DNA of 64,000 bases from positions 372,001 to 436,000 of the forward strand of contig NZ_JAMXBE010000003.1 of assembly GCF_024704835.1 (NCBI RefSeq), given 5' to 3'. Position 1 is the stretch's first letter. Each line of letters starts with the position of its first letter. This stretch comes from Parapedobacter tibetensis. GTDB lineage: Bacteria; Bacteroidota; Bacteroidia; Sphingobacteriales; Sphingobacteriaceae. The notes below the pieces were generated by a model that saw only the letters and a list, made by a program, of their open reading frames with translations, did not search any database and was not told the DNA's origin. The position numbers were made by a program, and so were the translations under genes. Shown here one piece after another: positions 25,012 through 34,361 of this stretch.

Positions 25012-26628
25012 TTAGGGCTTTTCCGGCAAATGACGAAAAAAATTCCACCCCATCACTTCTTCCATATAGGTATCAATAAGGCTCACATTAACCATGTCGT
25101 TGATATAACCAATATACATATCTGGGCGTATGAGCACAATTTTCGTGCCTTGAGGCTTCACCTCGAAGGCATCAAATACTTGGTGGTTTCTTGGCGAATA
25201 GGGTAGGTAATAGAGGTGCATTTCCCTTGGGTACTTCTGGCGTACCCATTGCGCAAAGATGCGTAGGTGATGGGGGCTTATCGTGCCCAATAGCAGAAGT
25301 ATAAACCCCGCTTTTTCACACCATCGGTGTAAGTCTGTCTCAATCTTTGCCTTTTCATCATAGACATGCATAAATGGAACACGATCCCCGGCCCGTATCT
25401 TTCGGTTGGTGGCATGGTGCACAGCAAGCGCCGTTTGGCGATAATTAATGCTTAATTGTGCCATTTTACTAAACATATTGCCAAGTCTTTGGGGTGTTTT
25501 GCCCATATAGTTAAGCCCCTTTGCCAACAGGAAATCCCGCACGGGGTATAGCCATGAGCCCATACCTATTGTGAGGCTAAAAACACGGTCCGAAAGACGA
25601 ATCGCTTGCTCTGCCACAGGTTTCCGCTCTTGTTGATAGGTCTGTAATACTTGCGGTTTCATCCGGCCGCTCACCACACCGGCCAATTTCCATGCGAGGT
25701 TTGCGGCATCCTGCAGTCCGGTATTCATCCCTTGACCGCCAACAGGCGAATGGACATGCGCGGCATCACCAATCAAAAAGCTGCGTTGACGCATAAACTG
25801 CTCGGCCAATCGTCTTTGTAGGATAAAGGTGCTTATCCAAGAGCACTGGCTTACCGGAAGCTCAAATCCAAAGGCCTTATCAATCGTGGCTTTGATGTCG
25901 GCATATTGGATATCCTGCTTCTCCGACCATTCATCGGGCAGCAATCCCACAAGCCTGTAACGCCCTTTTATGCTGAACGGCAGAACGCCCAAAAAACTCT
26001 TTTTCGGCAAAAAAAAGTGAATATTGTGATTCTGCGCTCCCTTAACCTGTACATCGGCAAAAAAAAACCGTCCCCTATATTTTTTCCCCTCAAACGGTAT
26101 TCCCAAAAGTTTTCGCACATCGCTGTCTGCACCGTCAGCTCCGATAACCCATTTACACATCCATTTTTGAATCGTGTCATTATGAATCAGTTCTACTATC
26201 GCCTTCTTGTCATCTTGTCTGAGCGATATTAACCGCGTTTCCCAAATCACCGGGCAGGTTTCTTTCGTCAATCGGTCAATCAATATTTTCTCCGTGTTGT
26301 CTTGGCCAACGAGATGGATAAAAGGGAACGCTGTGCCAGACGCTTTTATTTGCGAAAAATCCACTTTGCCCAACATGTACTTACGGCCCTTTACCCGCGC
26401 CACATAACAGTGCAACCCTCGGGCAAGCAATTTGTCTGCCAAACCGATCTGCCTAAACAACTCTAACGAGCGGGCATGCACAGCAATAGCTTTCGATTTT
26501 CTGTCGGGCCCTCGCTTAGCATCAATGATCATCGGTTGGATACCAAACCGAAGCATTTGGGCAGCCATCATCAAGCCTGATGGGCCGGCACCTACAATGA
26601 GGACATCAGTATGTTTTCGGATTTCCAA
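25012..26628 (-). CDS. FAD-dependent aromatic-ring-type monooxygenase
   Basis: A 538-residue flavoprotein of the PheA/TfdB group A family, which hydroxylates phenolic or polyketide substrates with NAD(P)H and oxygen. The FAD fold starts at VGAGPSGLM (12-20). The conserved DG motif is WVIGADGADSDVRK, and the FAD ribityl motif is FLIGDAAHVHSPVGGQGMN. A C-terminal thioredoxin-like region (last 120 residues, ending in RPDMYIGYI) is typical of the family. The substrate is unknown. It starts two bases after the RsmI-like methylase gene, so the two are probably cotranscribed. Confidence 0.92.
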   Translation of the reverse strand: MEIRKHTDVLIVGAGPSGLMMAAQMLRFGIQPMIIDAKRGPDRKSKAIAVHARSLELFRQIGLADKLLARGLHCYVARVKGRKYMLGKVDFSQIKASGTAFPFIHLVGQDNTEKILIDRLTKETCPVIWETRLISLRQDDKKAIVELIHNDTIQKWMCKWVIGADGADSDVRKLLGIPFEGKKYRGRFFFADVQVKGAQNHNIHFFLPKKSFLGVLPFSIKGRYRLVGLLPDEWSEKQDIQYADIKATIDKAFGFELPVSQCSWISTFILQRRLAEQFMRQRSFLIGDAAHVHSPVGGQGMNTGLQDAANLAWKLAGVVSGRMKPQVLQTYQQERKPVAEQAIRLSDRVFSLTIGMGSWLYPVRDFLLAKGLNYMGKTPQRLGNMFSKMAQLSINYRQTALAVHHATNRKIRAGDRVPFMHVYDEKAKIETDLHRWCEKAGFILLLLGTISPHHLRIFAQWVRQKYPREMHLYYLPYSPRNHQVFDAFEVKPQGTKIVLIRPDMYIGYINDMVNVSLIDTYMEEVMGWNFFRHLPEKP

Positions 26629-26630
26629 GA

Positions 26631-27338
26631 TCAGAAAATAAGGAAAATCGCTGGTTTTTTATGGAAGTCGTAATTTCCCTTTTTCCATATATGTAGGGGC
26701 TGGCTAATGATCTGTTCGTCTGCCGCCGTTAGGTTGCAAGCAACGCAGAGGTTGGTCTGTGGTTTGCCTATGCGCAGTATTTCGGTTAACAATTGGTTGT
26801 TGCGGAATGGGGTTTCAATGAAGAGCTGAGTCTGCTTCTCCCGATGAGCGACCTGTTCCAGATCTTTGATTTTTTTGGCCCGCGCGCCTTTCTCTATGGG
26901 CAGGTACCCATGGAAGACGAAACTTTGTCCATTGAATCCGGAAGCCATCAAAGCCAATAGAATGGAACTGGGCCCAACCAATGGTGCTACCCGGATTCCC
27001 CTATGGTGCGCTTCGGCCACGATATCAGACCCCGGATCGGCTACGCCCGGGCATCCCGCCTCACTCATGAGACCTACATCCTTACCTGCCAAAAGTCCGG
27101 CAAAAAACCCAGCGATGTCCGCTTTTCCTCGGGCATGCTTACCGTAATCATGTAGTATCAATTCGCTTTGGGGTCTTTGTAGACCGGCCTGCTTAAGAAA
27201 TTTGCGGGCTGTCTTTTCATTTTCCACAATATACTCATCAATGGTGTTGATAAGCTGCGCAAGATAAGGTGTGTATGACGCCAATGCGGCATCATCCGTT
27301 AAAGGTACGGGGATAAGGTACAGCGTTCCATAAGGCAT
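26631..27338 (-). CDS. RsmI-family SAM-dependent methyltransferase
   Basis: A 235-residue tetrapyrrole-methylase-fold protein like RsmI, which methylates the 2'-O of C1402 in 16S rRNA. It begins YLIPVPLTD, has MSEAGCPGVADPGSDIV for SAM binding, and VGPSSILLALMASGF. It is shorter than typical RsmI (about 280) and lacks the C-terminal extension; Bacteroidetes often have such a short paralogue, so the exact target is uncertain. I start at ATG 27338, preceded three bases upstream by a consensus -7 element, not at the frame's earlier ATG. Confidence 0.88.
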   Translation of the reverse strand: MPYGTLYLIPVPLTDDAALASYTPYLAQLINTIDEYIVENEKTARKFLKQAGLQRPQSELILHDYGKHARGKADIAGFFAGLLAGKDVGLMSEAGCPGVADPGSDIVAEAHHRGIRVAPLVGPSSILLALMASGFNGQSFVFHGYLPIEKGARAKKIKDLEQVAHREKQTQLFIETPFRNNQLLTEILRIGKPQTNLCVACNLTAADEQIISQPLHIWKKGNYDFHKKPAIFLIF

Positions 27339-27341
27339 GTA

Positions 27342-27349
27342 CAAACGTA
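27342..27349 (-). promoter_or_regulatory. -7 element immediately before the RsmI-like gene
   Basis: On the minus strand the word is TACGTTTG, an exact TAnnTTTG, ending three bases before the ATG at 27338. It decides the start against an ATG 117 bases upstream. No -33 TTG is obvious. Confidence 0.5.
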
Positions 27350-27579
27350 ATAAAACGTGTTGGTTTATTGTGTTTTGATTTATTAAAATTTGCGTTTCAT
27401 GCATCTCCTGTGAGTAAAAGGCCCTAAATTGATATCCTGTTTCATTAGAATTCATTATTTCGAGTAAATGAGTTTGCGCTATGGAAATATCATTTAGTGG
27501 GCCTATGGATACTTTTTTGGTTTGCTCGTTTTATTTATTGAAACGCATTTACTAAATTGCCCAAAAAACTGATACCAGT

Positions 27580-27966
27580 ATGGCCACGCAAATTACCGAT
27601 GGGGTAAGGGTTTCTGTAGAAACGGTGTATCAGCCCGAGTATTCCAATCCTGAAAACGAACACTTCATGTTTGCGTATAAAATCACGATTGAGAATTTGG
27701 GCGACTACAGCGTACAGCTCTTACGCCGGCATTGGTACATCTTCGATTCGAACGGTACGCGCCGGGAAGTAGAAGGCGAAGGGGTAGTGGGACAACAACC
27801 CATTATCGAGCCGGGCGAACAACACGAGTATGTGTCGGGCTGTAATCTCAAAAGCGATATGGGTTGCATGGAAGGCAAATACGAGATGCTGCGTGAACTG
27901 GATGGCCGGACTTTTGAAGTGAATATCCCGAAATTCGATTTAATTGCTCCGCATCGATTGAATTGA
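27580..27966 (+). CDS. apaG: ApaG domain protein
   Basis: A 128-residue single-domain ApaG protein with an FN3-like fold. Family text is complete: VETVYQPEYSNPENEHFMFA, then YKITIENLGDYSVQLLRRHW, then DSNGTRREVEGEGVVGQQPI and GCNLKSDMGCMEGKYEM. Often linked to Co/Mg efflux or diadenosine polyphosphate metabolism on the basis of operon position in enterobacteria; a biochemical activity is not proven. Monocistronic here, divergent from the RsmI-like gene with a 241-base gap in which I see no further gene. Confidence 0.95.
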   Translation: MATQITDGVRVSVETVYQPEYSNPENEHFMFAYKITIENLGDYSVQLLRRHWYIFDSNGTRREVEGEGVVGQQPIIEPGEQHEYVSGCNLKSDMGCMEGKYEMLRELDGRTFEVNIPKFDLIAPHRLN

Positions 27967-27985
27967 AATGAAAAAACCCATCGTT

Positions 27986-28045
27986 TTCTCACAAAGCACG
28001 CAGAGCCTCGTTATGCTGAGGGCGCTAAGTGGGCTTCTTTGTGTG
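27986..28045. repeat. Short dispersed repeat, copy 1 (CTTTGCGTGCTTTGCG family)
   Basis: The minus strand of 27986-28005 matches 61461-61480 at 18 of 20 bases. At 28034-28045 a related word (CTTCTTTGTGTG) appears in the opposite orientation, so the copy is a rough inverted repeat. Confidence 0.55.
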
Positions 28046-28123
28046 AATTCTGTAACGCCTCAAACGAATATTTGTCTTGTACCCCTTGTACTCTCCAACT
28101 CCTAGACTACCAATATATTTCCG

Positions 28124-28131
28124 TATTTTTG
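28124..28131 (+). promoter_or_regulatory. Candidate -7 element for the NAD(P)-binding gene
   Basis: TATTTTTG fits TAnnTTTG and lies 16 bases before ATG 28148. No -33 TTG at the right distance. Confidence 0.4.
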
Positions 28132-28147
28132 CATAAAATTTGTGAAT

Positions 28148-28804
28148 ATGCAAAAATCGGCTATCGTATTCGGGGCAACCGGACTTATCGGCGGGCACCT
28201 CTTACGGTATTTGCTAGATCGTTCTACGCATAGTAAGGTAACAGCCGTGGTACGGAGAAAGGTGACGTTTAACCATCCCAAATTACATCAGGTTGTGGCT
28301 GATTTACAGACACTTAATGAAGTTGGAGATTTATTGGTTGCTGATGACGTATTTTGCTGTTTGGGTACAACAAGAAAAAAAACCCCGGATCTAAACGCTT
28401 ACTATCAAATAGACCACGATTACCCTGTGGCTGCAGCGAAACTGACTAAAGATAATGGGGCTAAAGCCTTCTTTTTAGTTTCTTCCGTTGGTGCTAATAC
28501 AGAATCTTCCAATTTCTACCTCCGTATAAAAGGGGAGACCGAGCGGGATGTAAAAGCGATAGGCATGGAACAGAACCATATCTTCAGGCCTTCTTTACTT
28601 ACTGGTCAGCGTAGGGGAAAAAGATTCCTAGAAGAGGTATCCGAAGGCATATTAGCCATAGTCAATCCATTGTTGATTGGTGGATTAAGGCGCTATCGAA
28701 GCATCCCGGCGGCATCCGTGGCAAGAGCGATGAGCAAGGCCGCAAAAGAGGCGGCTAGCGGCAACCACATATATTATTGGGACGATATCAAAAAATTAGC
28801 GTGA
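28148..28804 (+). CDS. NAD(P)H-binding atypical SDR (HTATIP2-like)
   Basis: A 218-residue Rossmann-fold protein of the extended/atypical SDR class. The cofactor loop is FGATGLIGGHLLRYLL at about 8-23. CCLGTTRKK and FFLVSSVGANTES at the ends of later strands match the HTATIP2/YwnB-like group, and YLRIKGETERDV provides the YxxxK-type motif. The substrate is unknown. Its TGA overlaps the GTG start of the ABC-F gene (GTGA), so the two are translationally coupled. Confidence 0.85.
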   Translation: MQKSAIVFGATGLIGGHLLRYLLDRSTHSKVTAVVRRKVTFNHPKLHQVVADLQTLNEVGDLLVADDVFCCLGTTRKKTPDLNAYYQIDHDYPVAAAKLTKDNGAKAFFLVSSVGANTESSNFYLRIKGETERDVKAIGMEQNHIFRPSLLTGQRRGKRFLEEVSEGILAIVNPLLIGGLRRYRSIPAASVARAMSKAAKEAASGNHIYYWDDIKKLA

Positions 28805-30654
28805 GTATTTTATCAACAGAGCAATTGGGCCATTCATACCACGACAAGTGGTTGTTCAAAAGCCTCCATTTTGGGTTGCAAAAGGGTGACCGTGTAGCTT
28901 TAGTCGGAGCCAATGGCACGGGTAAATCCTCCTTGCTCCGCATCCTTTCGGGACAGCTCGATCCGACAGAAGGAAAGGTGGTAAAAGAAAAAGGAATCAC
29001 CATTGGCTACCTCGCTCAAGATCCGGATTTTAAGCATCTTAAGTCAATAAATGATTTTATTTATAGCGCCGATAACCAATCACAAAGACTCATACGAATG
29101 TATGAGGAATTGGTTTCAGATCCGAATGCTAATGCACATAAATTGGCCGAATTAAGTGACCAAATCAGTGCGATGGATGCCTGGGAATACGAGCACAATA
29201 TCAAAACTATCCTATCTCGCTTACAGATAACCGACTTCTCGCAAGAGATAAGCAAGCTTTCGGGCGGCCAACATAAACGTCTTGCTTTGGCTAAATTACT
29301 CATCGACGAACCAGATGTATATATCCTTGATGAGCCAACCAATCATTTAGATATTGAAACGATTGAATGGCTTGAGAAGCTACTCACCACGGGCCAAAAG
29401 ACGGTATTGTTGGTGACCCACGATCGTTATTTCCTCGATAATGTCTGCACGGAAATACGCGAATTAGACAACGGGAAACTAATTGGTTACTCGGGAAACT
29501 ATAGTTATTATTTGGAGAAGAAGGCTGAACGCGAAGCAGCGGACAGTGTGATGCTTGAACGCAATCGTAATCTACTGCGTCGCGAATTGGAATGGATGCG
29601 CAGACAACCTCAGGCGAGGGGCACCAAATCCAAGGCGCGTATAGACGCATTTTACGAGCTGGAGGAAAAAACCAAAGCAAAAAAACAAAATGGCTCTGTA
29701 CAACTCAGCATAAAGGTGAGCAGACAGGGCGGCAAGATTCTCGAGTTGGAAGATGTTTCCAAAGGTTACGGAAACAACTCGCTTATCCAAGGTTTTTCTT
29801 ATGTGTTCAAGAGAGGCGATCGAATTGGACTTGCAGGCAGGAATGGCACAGGTAAATCAACCTTCCTCAATCTGCTTACAGGTGCTGAAGATCCCGACAC
29901 CGGAAAAATTGATATTGGCGAAACTACCGTGTTTGGATACTATAAACAGGGTGGTTTGGAGATCACCGAAAATGAACGAGTAATCGATGTCGTCAAAAAT
30001 GTGGCGGAATACATTACGATGTCAAATGGCGAAATTCTTTCCGCCACACAGCTCCTTACCTTATTTCTTTTTCCGCCTAACAAACAATTTGGCTTGGTCA
30101 ACAAACTGAGTGGGGGTGAACGCAAACGCTTGCAGTTAATGCGGGTGTTGATGCAAAATCCAAATTTCTTGATTTTGGATGAACCTGCCAATGATCTGGA
30201 TATTGACACCCTTAATGTCTTGGAAGATTTTCTTCTAAATTACCCCGGCATTTTACTTCTCGTTTCGCACGATCGTTATTTACTGGATAGGCTCACCGAT
30301 CAGCTCTTTGTTTTCGATGGTAATGGTAAGGTAACCATTTACAGTGGCAACTATGCCGATTATAAAGTGGAGCAAGAAGATGGCAACCCGACTAAGCAAC
30401 GGGTCGAAGAACCGAAGCCCGTGTCTATGAGTGTCGACGCCAAAAAAAAGTTAAACTATAAAGAACAGCGGGAATATGACCGGTTAGACAAGGAAATTCC
30501 GTCCTTGGAACAACGGCTATCGGAGCGAACGAAGGCGCTGAATCAAACGACAGATCATTTGCTAATCGCAGAGATTGCAACGGAAATTGAAATAATGAAC
30601 CACGAATTAGATTTAAAAACCGAGCGCTGGTTAAATTTAGGAGAACACGTATAG
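28801..30654 (+). CDS. ABC-F family ATPase (Uup/EttA-type)
   Basis: A soluble 617-residue protein with two ABC domains and no membrane part. Domain 1 has GANGTGKSS (Walker A), LSGGQ and DEPTNHLD; domain 2 has GRNGTGKSTF, LSGGE and DEPANDLD. Between them is the charged P-site linker (QPQARGTKSKARI), and a C-terminal coiled coil follows at about 540-617. ABC-F proteins act on the ribosome, rescuing or regulating translation; the Uup-like C-terminal coil can also bind DNA. Start is GTG 28801, overlapping the upstream stop. A parS site begins three bases after its stop. Confidence 0.93.
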   Translation: MSILSTEQLGHSYHDKWLFKSLHFGLQKGDRVALVGANGTGKSSLLRILSGQLDPTEGKVVKEKGITIGYLAQDPDFKHLKSINDFIYSADNQSQRLIRMYEELVSDPNANAHKLAELSDQISAMDAWEYEHNIKTILSRLQITDFSQEISKLSGGQHKRLALAKLLIDEPDVYILDEPTNHLDIETIEWLEKLLTTGQKTVLLVTHDRYFLDNVCTEIRELDNGKLIGYSGNYSYYLEKKAEREAADSVMLERNRNLLRRELEWMRRQPQARGTKSKARIDAFYELEEKTKAKKQNGSVQLSIKVSRQGGKILELEDVSKGYGNNSLIQGFSYVFKRGDRIGLAGRNGTGKSTFLNLLTGAEDPDTGKIDIGETTVFGYYKQGGLEITENERVIDVVKNVAEYITMSNGEILSATQLLTLFLFPPNKQFGLVNKLSGGERKRLQLMRVLMQNPNFLILDEPANDLDIDTLNVLEDFLLNYPGILLLVSHDRYLLDRLTDQLFVFDGNGKVTIYSGNYADYKVEQEDGNPTKQRVEEPKPVSMSVDAKKKLNYKEQREYDRLDKEIPSLEQRLSERTKALNQTTDHLLIAEIATEIEIMNHELDLKTERWLNLGEHV

Positions 30655-30656
30655 TA

Positions 30657-30672
30657 TGTTCCACGTGGAACA
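30657..30672. promoter_or_regulatory. parS centromere-like site 1
   Basis: TGTTCCACGTGGAACA, a perfect 16-base palindrome that differs from the classical parS TGTTTCACGTGAAACA by one symmetric change. ParB spreads from such sites to organise the origin region. Confidence 0.85.
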
Positions 30673-30701
30673 TTTAACGGGCAGCAGGAATCCACTAAAA
30701 T

Positions 30702-30717
30702 TGTTCCACGTGGAACA
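30702..30717. promoter_or_regulatory. parS centromere-like site 2
   Basis: A second identical copy of TGTTCCACGTGGAACA, 45 bases centre to centre from the first and 15 bases before the mnmG start codon. Two identical 16-base palindromes this close cannot be chance. Confidence 0.85.
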
Positions 30718-30732
30718 CAGCGAAAAACAACT

Positions 30733-32592
30733 ATGTTTAATAAATATAACGTTATTGTAGTAGGAGGGGGGCACGCCGGTTGTGAAGCAGCGGCAGCGGC
30801 AGCCAACATGGGATCATCTGTATTGTTGATTACCATGAACATGGCTACCATCGCTCAAATGAGTTGCAACCCTGCCATGGGTGGAGTAGCAAAAGGGCAA
30901 ATCGTTCGGGAAATAGACGCGATGGGAGGATACTCCGGCATCATAGCCGACAAAACGACCATTCAATTTAGAATGCTCAATCGCTCTAAAGGACCCGCCA
31001 TGTGGAGCCCACGAACCCAAAATGACCGAATGCGTTTTGCTGAAGCATGGCGATTACAACTGGAGGCCCTGTCAAACATCGATATTTGGCAAGACACCGC
31101 AAAAGAGGTTGTCGTAAAGGGCGGAAAAGCTTGTGGTGTGATCACTTCGCTTGGTCTCATCATTGAAAGTGATGCTGTAATCCTAACCAATGGCACCTTC
31201 TTAAATGGGACTATACACATTGGTGAAAAGCGATTCGGTGGTGGGCGAACTGGCGAAAAATCAGCTACAGGACTCACGGAACAGCTTGTAGGCCTTGGAT
31301 TCGAATCGGGAAGGATGAAAACAGGCACCCCACCAAGGGTAGATGGCCGGAGCCTCGATTATATTAAAATGGAGGAACAATGGGGAGATGAGGAAAGAGG
31401 CCGATTTTCTTTCACTGATGTGCCATTGCCGACGGAACAACGTTGTTGCTGGGTCACCTATACCAATGAAGAGGTACATGAAACACTGAAAGAAGGTTTT
31501 GAGAAATCACCCATGTTTACAGGCAGAATCAAGGGCCTTGGTCCACGGTATTGTCCATCCATAGAAGATAAAATAAACCGTTTCGCCGAACGCGATAGGC
31601 ACCAAATTTTCGTAGAGCCTGAGGGATGGAACACAGTCGAAATCTATGTAAATGGTTTTTCTACTTCCCTGCCGGAAGATATTCAATTAAAGGCCCTGCG
31701 GCTAATTCCAGGCTTTGAGAAAGCCAAAATGTTTCGCCCCGGTTATGCAATAGAATACGATTATTTTCCTCCGATGCAGTTGAGCCTTACTTTGGAAACA
31801 CACCTCGTCAAACATCTTTTCTTTGCCGGGCAAATCAATGGAACTACCGGTTATGAAGAGGCTGCAAGCCAGGGTTTCATTGCCGGAATCAATGCACATC
31901 AACGCGTAAACAACCAACATGAACTCATCCTCAAGCGATCCGAATCCTATATCGGTGTCCTTATCGATGACCTTGTTACCAAGGGTACGGAAGAACCATA
32001 CCGGATGTTTACTTCAAGAGCCGAACATCGCCTCCTCCTTAGACAGGACAATGCCGATGCAAGGCTCACCCCAATAGCACATACGCTGGGCCTCATATCT
32101 GATGAACGTCTTGATAACGTGAAACGGAAGGTAGCAAATTCCGATGCACTAGTGGAATACATGAGAAAACACTCGCTAGATGCCCAAGTAATAAACCCCA
32201 TCTTGGCCCAACTAAATTCAAGTCCCCTCAACCAAAAAACCCGACTATTCAATATTTTGAGTCGGCCACAAGTAAGCATTCAAGACCTTGCAAGAGCAGA
32301 CAACTTGTTTGCCCAAAAGCTCGCGTCCTATGACCAAGATGTCATCGAACAGGCCGAAATCAAAATCAAATACGATAGCTATTTCGAGAAGGAAATTGAA
32401 ATCGTCAATAAGATGAGACGTATGGAGGATCAGGAAATCAATCCTGATTTTAACTATTCAAACCTTGTATCGTTGTCCAAAGAGGCTCGAGAAAAACTTA
32501 TTAAAGTAAAACCAAGGACACTAGGCCAAGCATCACGCATTTCTGGTGTTTCGCCCTCAGATATTTCCGTATTAATGATTCATATGGGTTAA
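30733..32592 (+). CDS. mnmG: tRNA uridine-5-carboxymethylaminomethyl modification enzyme MnmG
   Basis: A 619-residue FAD protein. With MnmE it installs the aminomethyl group at U34 of several tRNAs. The FAD loop is [12 protein letters not shown] at 9-20; [20 protein letters not shown] and [20 protein letters not shown]-like text (here [13 protein letters not shown]) are family signatures; the C-terminal MnmE-binding region ends [13 protein letters not shown]. Full length. It is often located near the replication origin, and the two parS sites lie in its upstream region, so ParB binding could affect its transcription. Its stop codon lies within a perfect 16-base inverted repeat. Confidence 0.97.
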   Translation: MFNKYNVIVVGGGHAGCEAAAAAANMGSSVLLITMNMATIAQMSCNPAMGGVAKGQIVREIDAMGGYSGIIADKTTIQFRMLNRSKGPAMWSPRTQNDRMRFAEAWRLQLEALSNIDIWQDTAKEVVVKGGKACGVITSLGLIIESDAVILTNGTFLNGTIHIGEKRFGGGRTGEKSATGLTEQLVGLGFESGRMKTGTPPRVDGRSLDYIKMEEQWGDEERGRFSFTDVPLPTEQRCCWVTYTNEEVHETLKEGFEKSPMFTGRIKGLGPRYCPSIEDKINRFAERDRHQIFVEPEGWNTVEIYVNGFSTSLPEDIQLKALRLIPGFEKAKMFRPGYAIEYDYFPPMQLSLTLETHLVKHLFFAGQINGTTGYEEAASQGFIAGINAHQRVNNQHELILKRSESYIGVLIDDLVTKGTEEPYRMFTSRAEHRLLLRQDNADARLTPIAHTLGLISDERLDNVKRKVANSDALVEYMRKHSLDAQVINPILAQLNSSPLNQKTRLFNILSRPQVSIQDLARADNLFAQKLASYDQDVIEQAEIKIKYDSYFEKEIEIVNKMRRMEDQEINPDFNYSNLVSLSKEAREKLIKVKPRTLGQASRISGVSPSDISVLMIHMG

Positions 32593-32620
32593 ATTATTGT
32601 ATATCAATAATTTAACCCAT
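32584..32620 (+). terminator. Perfect 16-base hairpin over the mnmG stop codon
   Basis: ATGGGTTAAATTATTG at 32584-32599 pairs exactly with CAATAATTTAACCCAT at 32605-32620 around a five-base loop. It includes the last two codons and stop of mnmG. It is AT-rich and lacks a T tract, so it may stabilise the mRNA end or act as a weak terminator. Confidence 0.55.
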
Positions 32621-32672
32621 AAAATTAGCGGCCTCAATAAATTATATATAAGACGTTTTTTCAATTTTTCCG

Positions 32673-34337
32673 ATGGACAATTCATTAAAAATTAAAACTC
32701 GCTCAAATCGCCTAAAAAAGGCCTTAAATCCAAAACACCTCGTTTTGCTCTTTTTTACAACCCTTGTTTTACTCACTTGGCAATGCGCGAGCATCCAGCA
32801 ACCAACAGGGGGACCAAAGGATTCCATTCCACCAAAAATATTGAAAGAGACTCCTCCGAATTTGACGCGGAATTTTAATGCGGAAAAAATTGTCATCGAA
32901 TTTGACGAGTTCATCAAACTCACCAATCAATTTAAGGAAATCAGCGTATCACCTGATATTGAGCGGGCACTAAATCCAAGAATAAAAAAGAAGAATCTCG
33001 AAATCATTGTCCCCGATTCACTTGAAGAAAATACGACGTATACAATTAATTTTGGAAAAGCACTTACTGATTTCAACGAAGGTAATCCTTTGCCTAATTA
33101 TAGTTACGTGTTTTCCACTGGCGACGTCATTGATTCATTATCTGTTTCCGGTAGTGTAACAAACGCACTCACAAAAGAAAGGGAGAAGGAAATAACTGTA
33201 ATGCTCATTCCTACTCGTCAGGATTCCATATTCGGAAAAAGAAAGGCTAATATTTTTACTTCAACGGATACCGCTGGTAATTTCAGGCTAAGCAATCTCC
33301 GGGAAGATACTTATCGTATCTATGCACTCAAGGAAGAAAATAATGATCGTATATATAATGCTCCTGGGGAATTGATTGGGTTCCTGAACGATTCCATTCA
33401 CCTCGATAAGGATACCGCGGGCATCCGCCTAGAGATATTCAAAGGCATTCCGAAGGATTTCCGTTTACTAGACCGAAAAATAGAATCCAATGGAAAAGCA
33501 ATCTTTGCTTTTAACAAACCGTTGGAAAACCCGAATATCGTCATCCGACATCCCCAACAACTTAACGAAAGCAAAATCGTCGAATATAATAAAACAAGGG
33601 ACTCCGCTACCGTATGGCTAAGCGAATTGACATTTGACTCCCTGAAAGTGCAATTCCTTGACGGCAACAATCATCTTGATTCCATAACGATGCGTCGTGG
33701 CAGGAATGACAAATATGATCGCGACTTTATCATCACAGATAACCTTACTGGAAACCGGGTAAACCGAATCAAACATATAGAACTCACTGCAGGATCTCCA
33801 GTACAATCGATAGATAGAAACAAGATCATCCTTGTAGAAGATTCCGTACCAAGGACAAATTTCCAAATCGCAAAAGATACAACAACCGAACGTAAATATA
33901 TTATACGGTATAATTGGCGCCCAAAACGGAACTATGAGCTAACACTTGAAGAAGGGACATTTTCCGGACATTTTGGGGATAAGAACAAGGAGGTGACCAA
34001 ATCATTCACAATGGATGAGACAGAAAACTTTGGGGATATCCTTTTAAAAATGAATGTCCCCGATACAACCCAGCAATATTTAGTACAACTAATCAATGAA
34101 AAGAAAGATTTCATCTTTCGAAGCGTGCCAATAATGGAATCCAAAACGATTCCGTTACGTCAGTTTCCAGGAGGAAAATACACAATAAGGATTATCTATG
34201 ATGAAAATAAGAACGGAAAATGGGATACCGGTGATGCGATTGTACGCCGACATCCAGAAAGGATTTGGTACCTAGATAAAACGTTTATTATCCGTGCCAA
34301 TTGGGAGCAGGAAGAATCTATTGACATACCTAAATAA
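32673..34337 (+). CDS. Ig-like domain lipoprotein
   Basis: A 554-residue exported lipoprotein. A positively charged N-terminus and helix (LVLLFFTTLVLLTWQC) lead to acylation at Cys38. Directly after it, ASIQQPTGGPKDSIPPKILK is the hallmark of a Bacteroidetes family with an N-terminal SbsA/Big_5-type Ig-like domain (IVIEFDEFIKLTN, then TYTINFGKALTD). A CarboxypepD-like segment follows (AGNFRLSNLREDTYRIYAL), and the C-terminus has GGKYTIRIIYDENKNGKWDTG. Function is unknown; surface or periplasmic location is likely. Base use is more C-rich than in plus-strand genes beyond 36.9 kb. Confidence 0.88.
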   Translation: MDNSLKIKTRSNRLKKALNPKHLVLLFFTTLVLLTWQCASIQQPTGGPKDSIPPKILKETPPNLTRNFNAEKIVIEFDEFIKLTNQFKEISVSPDIERALNPRIKKKNLEIIVPDSLEENTTYTINFGKALTDFNEGNPLPNYSYVFSTGDVIDSLSVSGSVTNALTKEREKEITVMLIPTRQDSIFGKRKANIFTSTDTAGNFRLSNLREDTYRIYALKEENNDRIYNAPGELIGFLNDSIHLDKDTAGIRLEIFKGIPKDFRLLDRKIESNGKAIFAFNKPLENPNIVIRHPQQLNESKIVEYNKTRDSATVWLSELTFDSLKVQFLDGNNHLDSITMRRGRNDKYDRDFIITDNLTGNRVNRIKHIELTAGSPVQSIDRNKIILVEDSVPRTNFQIAKDTTTERKYIIRYNWRPKRNYELTLEEGTFSGHFGDKNKEVTKSFTMDETENFGDILLKMNVPDTTQQYLVQLINEKKDFIFRSVPIMESKTIPLRQFPGGKYTIRIIYDENKNGKWDTGDAIVRRHPERIWYLDKTFIIRANWEQEESIDIPK

Positions 34338-34361
34338 CACTACCCAGACGCTATAACTTTC

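Noticed and set aside
30672-30685. TTTAACGGGCAG shared with about 50104-50115
   Set aside because: A 12-base match with no further similarity can arise by chance.
34338-34361. Possible terminator between Ig-like gene and gamma carbonic anhydrase gene
   Set aside because: The 24-base gap has no convincing stem.
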